This document shows, one piece after another, positions 42,781 through 51,388 of a stretch of DNA of 64,000 nucleotides. A program made the translations under genes and the position numbers. Under the pieces are notes generated by a model. The model did no database searches. It was not told the DNA's origin and saw only the letters and a program-made list of their open reading frames with translations. This DNA is from CALJDF01 sp038121105 (lineage in GTDB: Bacteria; Pseudomonadota; Alphaproteobacteria; SHVP01). The stretch is from the NCBI GenBank assembly GCA_038121105.1, contig JAYONB010000004.1:186001-250000 (forward strand), written 5' to 3'. Position 1 is the first letter of the stretch. Each line of letters begins with the position of its first letter.

Positions 42781-43457
42781 GCTTGCCGTCGAACTTGCAA
42801 CATGTCCTGTCCGGGCGTCGCGATCGTCTTGAGGTTTTTGACACCATTCGTCCGGCCCACACGGCGTTGCTGGTCGTCGATATGCAGCGGGCCTGGACGG
42901 ACCCCGAAGGACCTTGGTATTTCCCCGAAGCGCAAGCGGTGATCCCGGCGATCAATCGCGTCGCGGCCGGACTGCGCGAGGCCGGGGGTAGTGTCGTTTG
43001 GGTCCAGCATGTGACCGGGCAGCCGGGCACGCCCGACTATTGGGCGAACTACCTCGATCATTTCGTGTCGGACACCCAACGGGACGGTGCGCTGGCCGCT
43101 ATCGGGGAGGGCAGTCCCTTTCGCGACCTCGACGATGCCTTGGACGTGCAGGCCGATGACCTCCGCGTCGAGAAGAAACGCTACAGCGCCATGATTAGGA
43201 CGTCGTCAAATTTGGAATGGGTGCTGCGCGAAAAAGACATCGACTCGGTGATCGTTTCCGGCGTGCAGACCAACATGTGCGTCGAATCAACCGCGCGGGA
43301 CGCAATGATGCTGGACTTCAAGGTTTTCATGCCGCACGACACCGCCGGTGCGCGGACGCCGGAAGATCATCTCGCCGGGCTCCGCACGATCGGGCAGGTC
43401 TTTGCAGATATTCGCCCGGTCGAGGCCCTGCTCGAACTGATCGAGACGGCAGACTAA
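42777..43457 (+). CDS. Isochorismatase-fold cysteine hydrolase (N-carbamoylsarcosine amidase / amidohydrolase type)
   Basis: A 226-residue cysteine hydrolase with the catalytic triad in place: Asp in LLVVDMQRAW near residue 36, Lys in EKKRYSAM near 136, and Cys in TNMCVESTARDAM near 168, preceded by the VSGVQ cis-peptide motif. Family members hydrolyse N-carbamoylsarcosine, maleamate, ureidoacrylate or nicotinamide. Coupled translation with hyuAB suggests it hydrolyses the ring-opened product, releasing ammonia and carbamate or an acid. The start is a GTG in the overlap with hyuB. The stop interlocks with the AsnC-domain gene (CTAA). Carbamate kinase at 5456-6352 could use carbamoyl groups, but no direct link is shown. 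Confidence 0.88.
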   Translation: MSLPSNLQHVLSGRRDRLEVFDTIRPAHTALLVVDMQRAWTDPEGPWYFPEAQAVIPAINRVAAGLREAGGSVVWVQHVTGQPGTPDYWANYLDHFVSDTQRDGALAAIGEGSPFRDLDDALDVQADDLRVEKKRYSAMIRTSSNLEWVLREKDIDSVIVSGVQTNMCVESTARDAMMLDFKVFMPHDTAGARTPEDHLAGLRTIGQVFADIRPVEALLELIETAD

Positions 43458-43693
43458 AACGCTTTAAAGGTCATTGTCGTAAAGGTGTCCTTGATCCCGG
43501 GTACCTTTTGAACGCGTTCGGTGACGAAGTGCCCGATATCGGTGTCGTCTTCTAGGTGGAACTTCACCATGAGATCGAATTTGCCCGAGGTGGAGTAAAG
43601 TTCGCCCACTTCTTCGACATCGTCCATGATCTTGGTGGCCACATCATAGGCTTGGCCGGGGTCGCATTTGACCTGAACGAAAATGACTTGCAT
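43454..43693 (-). CDS. Stand-alone Lrp/AsnC ligand-binding (RAM) domain protein
   Basis: A 79-residue protein consisting only of the AsnC-type effector domain: IFVQVKCDPGQAYDVA, VGELYSTSGKFDLMVKFHLED and VQKVPGIKDTFTTMTF are its conserved strands and helices. No DNA-binding helix-turn-helix is encoded upstream. Such stand-alone domains form ligand-binding oligomers, often for amino acids, and may modulate enzymes or other Lrp proteins. The frame is open upstream to 43858, but the ATG at 43693 with a GGAGAAG site just upstream matches the domain boundary. It is transcribed away from the acyl-CoA ligase gene. Confidence 0.82.
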   Translation of the reverse strand: MQVIFVQVKCDPGQAYDVATKIMDDVEEVGELYSTSGKFDLMVKFHLEDDTDIGHFVTERVQKVPGIKDTFTTMTFKAF

Positions 43694-43841
43694 GGGCTTC
43701 TTCTCCGGCTCGATACGGTGATGTCGGCAGTCTACCACGCGGATGTAGGATTGCAGTAGGTCGGCGCGGTGCGCCGAAGACTGGCGGCGCCCCGTCCCGG
43801 CGGCCCATAATACGGCGTCGGAGAGGAGGACGAGGGGACCT

Positions 43842-45473
43842 ATGCTGCAAGGCGACATGATGGACCGGCCATTGCTTTTGTCGGCGTTGATCGACTATGC
43901 CGCGTTGTATCACGGCAGTCGGGAGATCGTTTCGCGAACGGCCGAAGCCGGCATCCATCGCTACACCTACGCCGATGCGGCGCGCCGAATGAAAAAACTG
44001 GCCAACGCGCTCCGTCGCCTGAATGTGGGCGAGGGTGAGCGCGTCGGTACTTTGGCTTGGAACACCTACCGCCATTTTGAAGTGTACTTTGCGGTGTCGG
44101 GCCTGGGGAGCGTGTGCCACACCATCAATCCGCGTCTGTTCCCGGATCAGATCGACTACATCATCAATCATGCACGTGATGTGGTCCTCTTTGTGGACCT
44201 TCCCTTTGTCGAACTGGCCGAACAACTAGCCCCGCGTCTACCCCACGTGCGGGCCTACGTCGTAATGACCGACCGAGCCCACATGCCGGAAACCACATTG
44301 CCCGGCGCACATTGTTACGAGGACTTGATCGCTGCTGAGCCAAGCGAATTCGAGTGGCCGTTGTTCGACGAAAGCACGGCGGCGGCGCTCTGCTACACCT
44401 CCGGGACGACGGGCGACCCCAAGGGCGTCCTCTACAGTCACCGGTCGACGATGCTGCATTCGTTTGCGTCCTGCATGGGCGACGTAATTGGCGTGCGCGC
44501 CCGCGATTCGATCCTCGTCGTCGTACCGATGTTTCACGTCAATGCCTGGGGCATACCCTATTGCGCAGCGATGACGGGCGCGAAGCTGGTTTTCCCTGGC
44601 GCAGCACTCGACGGCGCTAGTGTGCACGAACTACTTGATGCCGAAAAAGTCACCCTCAGTGCAGGTGTGCCCACGGTTTGGCTCATGTTGCTGCAGCACC
44701 TGCGTGAGATAGGTCAAAGCTTGCCCTATTTGGAGCGTGTCGTTTGCGGCGGATCTGCGGCGCCGCGCGCGATGATCCAGGAGTTCGAGGAGCGACACGA
44801 CGTGCGTCTTTTACATGCCTGGGGCATGACCGAAATGAATCCGGTTGGCGTGGTCAATACGCCCAAGGCACACCTGGAAGGATTGCAGGGGGACGCCAAG
44901 TTGGACCTCGCAGCGAAGCAAGGACGCGCGATTTTCGGGGTCGACCTAAAGATCGTCGACGATGCCGGCAACGAGCTGCCGCGTGACGGCAAAGCGTTCG
45001 GCGCCTTGAAGGTACGCGGCCCTTGGATTGCCCGACGTTACTTCGAGCGGGACGGCGATCCCGCGTTTGACGATGACGGTTGGTTCTCTACCGGCGACGT
45101 TTGCACGATCGATCCGGACGGCTACATCCAAATCGTTGACCGTACGAAAGACGTCATTAAATCAGGTGGCGAGTGGATCAGTTCGATCGAACTGGAAAAT
45201 ATCGCGGTCGGACATCCTGATGTCGCCGAAGCCTGTGTCATCGGCGTGCCGCACCCAAAATGGGATGAGCGCCCTTTGCTGGTGGTCGTCGCGGCCAAGG
45301 GCACTTCACCCACCAAGGACGACATCATGGCGATTTTCGAGGGCAAGGTTGCCAAGTGGTGGTTGCCCGACGATATCGTTTTTGTCGACGAACTGCCGCA
45401 CACAGCCACCGGCAAGCTCCTGAAAACCGCGCTGCGCGAGCAGATGAAGGACTACGTTGCGCCGGACACTTGA
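43842..45473 (+). CDS. AMP-forming acyl-CoA synthetase (medium-chain / DmdB-like)
   Basis: A 543-residue ANL-superfamily ligase. The AMP-binding P-loop is YTSGTTGDPKGV near residue 183; AWGMTEMNPVG, GWFSTGD, DRTKDVIKSGGEWIS and a C-terminal TATGKLLKTALRE with the catalytic lysine are all present. It forms acyl-AMP and then acyl-CoA. The N-terminal part (LLLSALIDYAALYHG, INPRLFPDQIDYIINHA) resembles fatty-acid and methylthiopropionate (DmdB) ligases more than benzoate or aminobenzoate ligases. It is nevertheless the only acyl-CoA ligase in the window, so activation of anthranilate or another ring acid is possible but unsupported. The ATG at 43842 follows GAGGGG. Its last 22 bases overlap the convergent flavoprotein. 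Confidence 0.9.
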   Translation: MLQGDMMDRPLLLSALIDYAALYHGSREIVSRTAEAGIHRYTYADAARRMKKLANALRRLNVGEGERVGTLAWNTYRHFEVYFAVSGLGSVCHTINPRLFPDQIDYIINHARDVVLFVDLPFVELAEQLAPRLPHVRAYVVMTDRAHMPETTLPGAHCYEDLIAAEPSEFEWPLFDESTAAALCYTSGTTGDPKGVLYSHRSTMLHSFASCMGDVIGVRARDSILVVVPMFHVNAWGIPYCAAMTGAKLVFPGAALDGASVHELLDAEKVTLSAGVPTVWLMLLQHLREIGQSLPYLERVVCGGSAAPRAMIQEFEERHDVRLLHAWGMTEMNPVGVVNTPKAHLEGLQGDAKLDLAAKQGRAIFGVDLKIVDDAGNELPRDGKAFGALKVRGPWIARRYFERDGDPAFDDDGWFSTGDVCTIDPDGYIQIVDRTKDVIKSGGEWISSIELENIAVGHPDVAEACVIGVPHPKWDERPLLVVVAAKGTSPTKDDIMAIFEGKVAKWWLPDDIVFVDELPHTATGKLLKTALREQMKDYVAPDT

Positions 45474-46588
45474 CGAAAGCGGGCCGGGGACAATTCTTGA
45501 CCGGTAAGACCGGTCTCCGCGAAAACCGCCGGCAACGGTTTGTTTTGGGCCAGTGCGGCAGCCACTTGGCCAAGACCCGGCGCGGTTTGAATGCCGTATC
45601 CACCTTGGCCGACGAGCCAGAAGAACCCCGGCGCCGTCGGCTCGAATCCAGCTGCGGGCGTACGATCGCTGGTGAATGTCCTTAAGCCTGCCCATTTGTG
45701 CTCAATCCGTTTGACGCGCAGGGTGGTTGCTTTCTCGACTAGGTCGATGGCGCCGGCGACGTCGATTTCTTCGGGCTGCGCATCGCATGGATCTGACGGG
45801 ATCTCATCGGCAGGGGACAGCATCAGAAGACCGGACTCCGGTTTGAGATAAAAATCTTCCGCGACCTCCACGGTAATCGGCCAACGTGCGAAATCGACCT
45901 CGGCGTTGGGACGAAAGGTGAGCGCGGTCCGCCGCAAGGGGCGTAGATCAAGTTTGGGCACGCCTGCGCGTTCGGCAATCACGTCGCCCCAAGCGCCTGC
46001 GGCGTTGATCACCACCGGGGCACGGAACGTCCCCTGTTCGGCCTCGATATGCCAGCGGTCCGCTTTGTGTTCGATGCCGTGCACCTCGGTGTCGGTATGC
46101 AACGTGCCGCCGTTCGCTTTTAAGCCTCGAATAAATCCCTGATGGAGGGCGTGAACATCGATGCCGCGCGCGGTCTTTTCGTACGCACCGGCGACGACCT
46201 GAGGACCGAGTACGGGGACGCGGGCGCGCACGTCGTCGCGGGTTAGCCGGACAAGCCGTGCCGGGTCGTCGACCTCTTCAAGGAGCTTTTCGAGCATTGG
46301 TAGGTGCGCGTCGTTCGAGAAAAACAAGGCGCCAAGCGGGGTAAGGAGCGGGACTTCCGTGAAGCCCGATGGTGGCGATTCGTAGAACGCACGTCCCGCG
46401 AGCGTCAGGCCTCTGATCACGGCATTGCCATAGACCGTGGTATAGGATGCCGCCGATCGACCGGTCGTGTGGTAGCCGGGTTGGGATTCACGTTCCAACA
46501 CCACGACGGTGGCGGTCTCGGACAAAAAGTACGCGACCGAGCATCCTGCCATGCCGCCCCCGATCACGATGTAGTCGCACTCACTCAT
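45452..46588 (-). CDS. FAD-dependent D-amino-acid dehydrogenase-like oxidoreductase (D-arginine dehydrogenase relative)
   Basis: A 378-residue DAO-family flavoprotein: DYIVIGGGMAGCSVAYFLS FAD motif at residues 5-23, GYHTTGRSAASYT near 38 and VGQGGYGIQTAPGLGQ near the C-terminus. Overall it looks like Pseudomonas D-arginine dehydrogenase (DauA). The carboxylate-binding arginines (PLRRTAL and KWAGLRTF segments) are kept, but positions corresponding to DauA His48 and Glu87 appear as Ser and Ala, so the side-chain specificity should differ and D-arginine itself is unlikely. It would oxidise a D-amino or imino acid to an imine with transfer to a membrane acceptor. The 3' end overlaps the acyl-CoA ligase by 22 bp. 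It is divergent from the secreted hydrolase. Confidence 0.85.
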   Translation of the reverse strand: MSECDYIVIGGGMAGCSVAYFLSETATVVVLERESQPGYHTTGRSAASYTTVYGNAVIRGLTLAGRAFYESPPSGFTEVPLLTPLGALFFSNDAHLPMLEKLLEEVDDPARLVRLTRDDVRARVPVLGPQVVAGAYEKTARGIDVHALHQGFIRGLKANGGTLHTDTEVHGIEHKADRWHIEAEQGTFRAPVVINAAGAWGDVIAERAGVPKLDLRPLRRTALTFRPNAEVDFARWPITVEVAEDFYLKPESGLLMLSPADEIPSDPCDAQPEEIDVAGAIDLVEKATTLRVKRIEHKWAGLRTFTSDRTPAAGFEPTAPGFFWLVGQGGYGIQTAPGLGQVAAALAQNKPLPAVFAETGLTGQELSPARFRQVSGAT

Positions 46589-46667
46589 TCGTTTGTCGCT
46601 GCCGCTTTGCTTTGTGGAGTAGCGTCGTTATATCACCTGCGTTTCATCAAACCGACGGCGTCTCGAT

Positions 46668-47672
46668 TTGTACCGCTTTCTCGCTCTTTCTTTCACATTC
46701 CTGGTCCTGATGACGGCGCCAGCCGCGGCGCAGTTGGCGGACGTCTGGCCCGATGTCGCGGGAACCCGGGGCGTCCCCGTTTCGTTTCCGAGTTCGAGCC
46801 CGTTTACGGTGCGTGATCTAGGCCGTGCCGACGTCCCGTCGACGCAAGCGAAGGCCACGCTTTTCTTACCGGAAGATCGCGGCCAACCGGTTCCCGCCGT
46901 GATCTTGTTGCATGGCGCGGGCGGCGTATTGGGCGCGCGGGAGATGACCTACGGCGCACAGTACGCGGCAATGGGCGTGGCGGCGCTTGTAATCGACGTT
47001 TTTGGGGCGCGGCGCGATCGGGCGGTCGGCTTTGTGAACCGTTTGATCGAGATCACCGAAGCGATGTCGCTGGCTGATGCCTATGCCGGCCTTGCGTATT
47101 TCGCCGAGCGCGGAGACATCGATCCGGCACGGGTAGCGTTGATTGGGTTTTCTTATGGTGGAATGGCGACAACCTATGCGGCCCATGCCCAAGTCGCCGA
47201 AGCCTTTGCGCAAGACGGGCATCGGTTCGCGGCGCATGTTGCCTATTATGCGCCCTGTATCGCCCGCTTTGTCGATGTGCGATCGACCGGCGCGCCGATC
47301 TTGTTTGTTTCCGGTGAGCGTGATGCGATCGTCGATCCCGACCGGTGCGCCGAGGTGGATGGTGATCTTGAGGCCGGTGGCGCCGTCGTGCGGCGCATCG
47401 CCTATCCCGACGGCGCGCACCAGTGGGACGGATTCTTTGCGGCCGAGCGCATGATCGGACGAAACCTGGCGCCCTGCCGCTTCCAAGTAATGCCCAACGG
47501 CAGCGTGACCGATCTGCGGACCGGTCTACCGATGGCAAACCGATGGCTACGGGGCGTCGCACTTGCGCTTTGCGTGGGGCGGGAAGGCTATCTCATAGGT
47601 AGAGACGACGCGGTACGGGCTCGGTCCAACCGCGACGTTGCCGCTTTCCTCAATCCCCTTCTGTTTCCCTAG
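46668..47672 (+). CDS. Secreted alpha/beta hydrolase, dienelactone-hydrolase-like
   Basis: A 334-residue protein with an N-terminal signal peptide (hydrophobic LALSFTFLVLMTAPAAA followed by AQLAD) and an alpha/beta hydrolase core: VPAVILLHGAGGVLG near residue 80, nucleophile elbow GFSYGGMA near 163, an acidic FVSGERDAIVDPD segment and the His in YPDGAHQWDG near 245. The nucleophile is Ser rather than the Cys of classical dienelactone hydrolase. It probably acts in the periplasm on an ester, lactone or acyl compound. The start is a TTG at 46668, because no ATG or GTG lies between the upstream in-frame stop and the signal peptide, and the ATG at 46710 would destroy it. Confidence 0.8.
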   Translation: MYRFLALSFTFLVLMTAPAAAQLADVWPDVAGTRGVPVSFPSSSPFTVRDLGRADVPSTQAKATLFLPEDRGQPVPAVILLHGAGGVLGAREMTYGAQYAAMGVAALVIDVFGARRDRAVGFVNRLIEITEAMSLADAYAGLAYFAERGDIDPARVALIGFSYGGMATTYAAHAQVAEAFAQDGHRFAAHVAYYAPCIARFVDVRSTGAPILFVSGERDAIVDPDRCAEVDGDLEAGGAVVRRIAYPDGAHQWDGFFAAERMIGRNLAPCRFQVMPNGSVTDLRTGLPMANRWLRGVALALCVGREGYLIGRDDAVRARSNRDVAAFLNPLLFP

Positions 47673-47761
47673 GGCTTTGTCCTCGCCCGCCGCTTGACGC
47701 AACGCCGACAGGCTCTATCAATGGCGGGAACAAAACACGCCATTCAGGGGACGGACACGAG

Positions 47762-48976
47762 ATGACCGGCACAACTCAGGGCCGTAGACCGCTTGAAGGT
47801 CTGCGTGTGATCGATTGCGCAACATTTATTGCGGGGCCCTTTTGTGCGACCCAACTCGCCGAATTCGGCGCGGAGGTTATCAAGGTCGAGTTGCCCGGCA
47901 CGGGGGATCCGGTGCGCAAGTTCGGTTCCAAAACCGATTGTGGCGAGACCCTGGTGTGGCTGAGCGAGGGCCGCAACAAAAAGTCGATCACGCTCGACCT
48001 AAGGAAACCCGAAGGTGCGGCGCTATTCAAGAAACTAGTGGCCAAGGCCGACGTGCTGGTCGAGAACTTCCAACCCGGCACGCTTGAGAAATGGGGTTTG
48101 GGCTGGGATGTCTTGAAAGAAGCCAACGCCCGTCTCGTCATGGTACGGATTTCAGCCTACGGACAGACCGGCCCCTATAGCCCGAAGCCCGGCTTCGGGC
48201 GCATTGCCAACGCCTTCGGCGGCATTTCCTTCCTGGCCGGATTTCCCGATCGCCCACCTGTGACGCCTGGATCGGCGACGTTGGCCGACTATATGGCGGG
48301 GATCTACGGTGCCTTGGGCGCCATGTTCGCTTTGAAAGCGCTGGAGCAAACCGGCGAGGGGCAAGTTGTCGACATCGGGCTTTATGAGCCGATCTTCCGA
48401 ATTCTAGACGAGTTGGCGCCGGCGTTTGATAAATTCGGCAAGGTGCGCCAACGGATGGGGCCGGGCACCGTCAACGTCGTCCCGCACAGCCACTACCCGA
48501 CCAAAGACAATCGATGGATCGCCATCGCCTGTACCAACGACAAGATTTTTGGCCGTTTGGCGGCGGTGATGGGCCGCGACGATGTGACGGGCGATGGGAT
48601 CTACGGCACGTTGGCCAAGCGCGAAGCTGTGCGGGCGGAAGTTGACCAATTCGTGACGGATTGGACCATGCAGCACGACCGAGCCGACATCATTGCCATG
48701 TGTACCGAAGGTGAGGTGCCGTGTGGGCCGGTGTTCTCGATCGACGAGATTTTTGAAGATCCTCAGTACGCGGCCCGTGAAAACATCAAAGAGGTCGCCG
48801 ATCCGCGGATCGGCACGCTCAAGGTGCCGAACGTGGTGCCGCGTCTCACCAAGACACCCGGAGGTATCGACCATCTCGGTCCCTCGCTGGGCCAGGACAG
48901 CGAAAACGTGCTGGAGGGTTTGCTGGGCTTGAGTTCAAGCGATATTGAGAAATTACGTGATCAGGGCGTGATTTAA
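47762..48976 (+). CDS. Class III CoA-transferase (CaiB/BaiF family)
   Basis: A 404-residue CoA-transferase: RVIDCATFIAGPFCATQLAE near residue 15, GAEVIKVELPGTGDPVRKFG near 36, and the catalytic aspartate region TLADYMAGIYGALGAM near 178, followed by QVVDIGLYEP. It moves CoA between carboxylic acids (for example succinyl-CoA to an aryl or dicarboxylic acid). An alternative to the ligase for activating a ring acid is therefore available, as with IaaL in indoleacetate breakdown, but this is inference. The ATG at 47762 follows a purine-rich GGGGACGGACACGAG. It stands alone between two genes of unrelated type. Confidence 0.92.
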   Translation: MTGTTQGRRPLEGLRVIDCATFIAGPFCATQLAEFGAEVIKVELPGTGDPVRKFGSKTDCGETLVWLSEGRNKKSITLDLRKPEGAALFKKLVAKADVLVENFQPGTLEKWGLGWDVLKEANARLVMVRISAYGQTGPYSPKPGFGRIANAFGGISFLAGFPDRPPVTPGSATLADYMAGIYGALGAMFALKALEQTGEGQVVDIGLYEPIFRILDELAPAFDKFGKVRQRMGPGTVNVVPHSHYPTKDNRWIAIACTNDKIFGRLAAVMGRDDVTGDGIYGTLAKREAVRAEVDQFVTDWTMQHDRADIIAMCTEGEVPCGPVFSIDEIFEDPQYAARENIKEVADPRIGTLKVPNVVPRLTKTPGGIDHLGPSLGQDSENVLEGLLGLSSSDIEKLRDQGVI

Positions 48977-49109
48977 TCGTGGCAGAATTGAAACCACTCG
49001 CGGGTATGGGGTGTACTGGTTGTTAGAGACGACCTCGGACGCGCTGAGGGAACAAAGTTGGCTACGAAGCGTTAGCTCCACGACGGTTTTGATAAGAAGG
49101 ATGTTTGAG

Positions 49110-49577
49110 ATGAAAGCGATTGCAGCCTTTTTCGGCGTGATGGCAATGGCGCTGATGCTGAGCACCGGGGCCGCCGAGGCCATGAGCGATTCAGGTGCCA
49201 AGAAAAGCAGCCACCCCGACTGGGACAAGGCCGTGAACGCCCTTGACCTCAAAGACTACGAGGCGGCGTTGCCGCTCTTGGCCAACGTCATCAAGAGCGA
49301 GCCGGAAAACCCGGACGCACAGAATCTCACCGGTTTCGCCTATCGCATGCTCAAGAACTACGAGATGGCGTTTAGTCACTACGAGCGGGCGCTGGAAATC
49401 GACTCCAAACACAAGGGCGCGCACGAATACATCGGTATTTCTTATCTGGAAACCAACCAGCTTGAAAAAGCCGAGGAGACGCTCGCATCGCTGAAAAAGC
49501 TATGCGCTTTCTGCGCGGAACGTCGTTCGCTGGATGGCGCTGTGAAATCCTACAAACGCGCGAACAAGTCGAGCTAA
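49110..49577 (+). CDS. Secreted TPR-repeat protein
   Basis: A 155-residue protein with a signal peptide (KAIAAFFGVMAMALMLSTGAAEAM) and two to three tetratricopeptide repeats (DWDKAVNALDLKDYEAALPLL, DAQNLTGFAYRMLKNYEMAF, GAHEYIGISYLETNQLEKAE). A late CAFC pair could form a disulfide in the periplasm. TPR proteins act as assembly scaffolds. The frame is open from 49011; the ATG at 49110 was chosen because AAGAAGG lies nine bases upstream, while the ATG at 49101 would touch it. No operon partner is close. Function unknown. Confidence 0.8.
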   Translation: MKAIAAFFGVMAMALMLSTGAAEAMSDSGAKKSSHPDWDKAVNALDLKDYEAALPLLANVIKSEPENPDAQNLTGFAYRMLKNYEMAFSHYERALEIDSKHKGAHEYIGISYLETNQLEKAEETLASLKKLCAFCAERRSLDGAVKSYKRANKSS

Positions 49578-49611
49578 CGACCGCAACCCCTTAGCTTTGC
49601 CTTCGAAGCGA

Positions 49612-49629
49612 GACGCGATATAACGCGTC
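49612..49629. promoter_or_regulatory. Palindrome with TATAA core upstream of the OmpA-family gene
   Basis: GACGCG-ATATAA-CGCGTC is a perfect 6-bp inverted repeat flanking an AT-rich core, 39 bp before the OmpA-family start. The central TATAAC could be a -10 element with a regulator binding over it. No protein is assignable. Confidence 0.35.
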
Positions 49630-49667
49630 AGGCGCCGCACTTTGTCGCGCGCGACGTGAGGTGAGTC

Positions 49668-50774
49668 GTGTATCGAACTGGAATCGCATTAGCGGGCGCG
49701 ATCATGCTGGTATCGTCTGCCGCGGTCGCGGCGGACATGGGTTCGGCTTACGTTTCCGGTGCCCTCGGTATGGCAGCGACCGACGATGTCGACGCAAACT
49801 CCAATACCTTCCTTGCCCCTATCGATACTGAAACTGGCCGGGCCGGATTTGTCGCGATCGGACGCCATTTTGGCGAGATGGTTCGTGGTGAAATCGAACT
49901 TGCGCACACCCAACACGATGTCGACCAGATTGGCGGCACACAAGCGAGCGGCGACGTTGAAACCCTCGCGTTGGGGGGCAACCTCCTTTTTGATTTCCAC
50001 CTTTCTGGCGAGATCACGCCATATGTTGGGCTTGGCGCCGGGATGGTGCGGGTCTCGTTGGACGACGTAACGCCTGTCGGGGGCTCGACGGTGGATGACA
50101 GCGCCACGGTGCCGTATTTGCAGGGCATCGCCGGTGCCGCCTATGCGATCAATGATCGTCTCACCCTATTCGGTGATTTGCGCTTTCGCGCCACCCAACG
50201 GCTTGATCTAGCAACACGGGCGGGCACTGCCGTCTCGCCGAACCTGTCAGACCGTCGGGTCATGGTCGGGTTGCGGTGGCGGATAGGCGGGCCGCGGGAA
50301 AAAGTGCGTGCGATGCCTGCGGTGGCGCCTCACGCCCAGGCGGCAGCCCCTAAGAGAGCCGCCCCGGCGCCAACCCCCAAAGCCACACCGGCCCCAACGA
50401 AACCGACCGCGACCGATACCGAGGCCCAACGCCTCGCCGAAATTCCCCGAGAATATCTGGTGTTCTTCGATTGGGATCGCGCCGATATCACTTCCGAGGC
50501 GGGCGATATCATCCGTGCGGCGGCGGCGAATGCGAAGGCGCTCAAAACGGTCCGTCTGACGGCCATCGGGCATGCCGACCGTTCCGGGCCAGACCCCTAC
50601 AACCAACGGCTATCGCAACGCCGGGCAGAGGCCGTTCGTGATGTATTGATTAGCGAAGGTGTGCCGGCGGGCGAGATTGAAATCTTTGCGCGCGGCGAGA
50701 GCGAGCCGCTGGTGCAGACGCCGGACGGCGTCCGCGAACCTCGCAACCGCCGTGTCCAAATTATTCTAAACTAG
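49668..50774 (+). CDS. OmpA-family outer-membrane protein
   Basis: A 368-residue protein with a signal peptide (IALAGAIMLVSSAAVAADMG), a probable eight-strand beta-barrel (residues about 22-205, e.g. ITPYVGLGAGMVRVSLDDV, LTLFGDLRFRATQ), a proline- and alanine-rich linker (about 215-255) and a C-terminal OmpA peptidoglycan-binding domain (YLVFFDWDRADIT, AIGHADRSGPDPYNQRLSQRRAEAV, PRNRRVQIILN). It anchors the outer membrane to the cell wall. The GTG start at 49668 is preceded by GTGAGGTGAG. Stop overlap CTAG with the convergent gene. Similar porin-like OmpA proteins are common in alphaproteobacteria. Confidence 0.92.
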   Translation: MYRTGIALAGAIMLVSSAAVAADMGSAYVSGALGMAATDDVDANSNTFLAPIDTETGRAGFVAIGRHFGEMVRGEIELAHTQHDVDQIGGTQASGDVETLALGGNLLFDFHLSGEITPYVGLGAGMVRVSLDDVTPVGGSTVDDSATVPYLQGIAGAAYAINDRLTLFGDLRFRATQRLDLATRAGTAVSPNLSDRRVMVGLRWRIGGPREKVRAMPAVAPHAQAAAPKRAAPAPTPKATPAPTKPTATDTEAQRLAEIPREYLVFFDWDRADITSEAGDIIRAAAANAKALKTVRLTAIGHADRSGPDPYNQRLSQRRAEAVRDVLISEGVPAGEIEIFARGESEPLVQTPDGVREPRNRRVQIILN

Positions 50775-51268
50775 TTCGTCGCGGTCTGAAGCCGCGTGAG
50801 GCGGCCCTGCGGGAGGGGCATCGACGCGCGGTCGCTGGCGAAAGCGACAAGGTGCCGCTGGGGTAGTCGAAGAACTTGCGTGAACAAGTCCTGGGCATCG
50901 CGGCAATACCGCGTGCCGAGTGTCAGGCGACGTTGGGATTCCTGATTGGCCAGTCGGGTGAGGAACGCGTCAAGTTTGGGAACCGCATGCCTGGCACCGT
51001 GGCGGGAGACGAACAGCGCTTTAAGCTGTCGGCCCGAGGACACCAACTCACCCTCAAAACGACGCACGAAGGCGTTGTAACGCGCTTGCTGGTCGCAATA
51101 GAGCGCCGAAACCATCAATTCAGTTTGAAGCTTTCTGGTGTGGACCGAGGTGTGATCGAGCGCCTCGCTCGCTGTCGCACCGCCAACGATCGTTCCGCTG
51201 GAGATCGCGAGGGCACCCGCGACCAAAAGACCCACAACACCAAAACGTCGAACCACAAAATCCCCCAC
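50771..51268 (-). CDS. Secreted protein of unknown function
   Basis: A 165-residue protein with an N-terminal hydrophobic segment (FGVVGLLVAGALAIS followed by ATASEALDH), so probably secreted to the periplasm. The mature part is helical and has two cysteines (LYCDQQARYN and TRYCRDAQDLF) that could pair in a disulfide. Repeated FVRRFEGEL-type and LTRLANQESQRR segments suggest helical hairpins. I do not recognise a family. The start is a GTG at 51268. It converges on the OmpA-family gene with interlocking stops. Confidence 0.65.
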   Translation of the reverse strand: MGDFVVRRFGVVGLLVAGALAISSGTIVGGATASEALDHTSVHTRKLQTELMVSALYCDQQARYNAFVRRFEGELVSSGRQLKALFVSRHGARHAVPKLDAFLTRLANQESQRRLTLGTRYCRDAQDLFTQVLRLPQRHLVAFASDRASMPLPQGRLTRLQTATN

Positions 51269-51388
51269 GGACCTGTCTCGCCCTCATGACTTATCGCATC
51301 GCGGAGGGGTGGGCACAAGTTCTGATTTCTTACCTCAAATTAGAGGCATATCTATCGGGTTTTACTACAAAATATTGATTTTAGGGGT

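Noticed and set aside
42777..43457. Maleamate amidase of nicotinate degradation (with the maleate-isomerase-like gene)
   Set aside because: No nicotinate hydroxylase, 2,5-dihydroxypyridine dioxygenase or N-formylmaleamate deformylase is present, and coupling is to hyuAB instead.
43842..48976. DMSP-degradation locus (DmdB-like ligase plus CoA-transferase)
   Set aside because: No DMSP demethylase, MMPA-CoA dehydrogenase or DddD-type fusion is nearby, and the ligase and transferase are generic.
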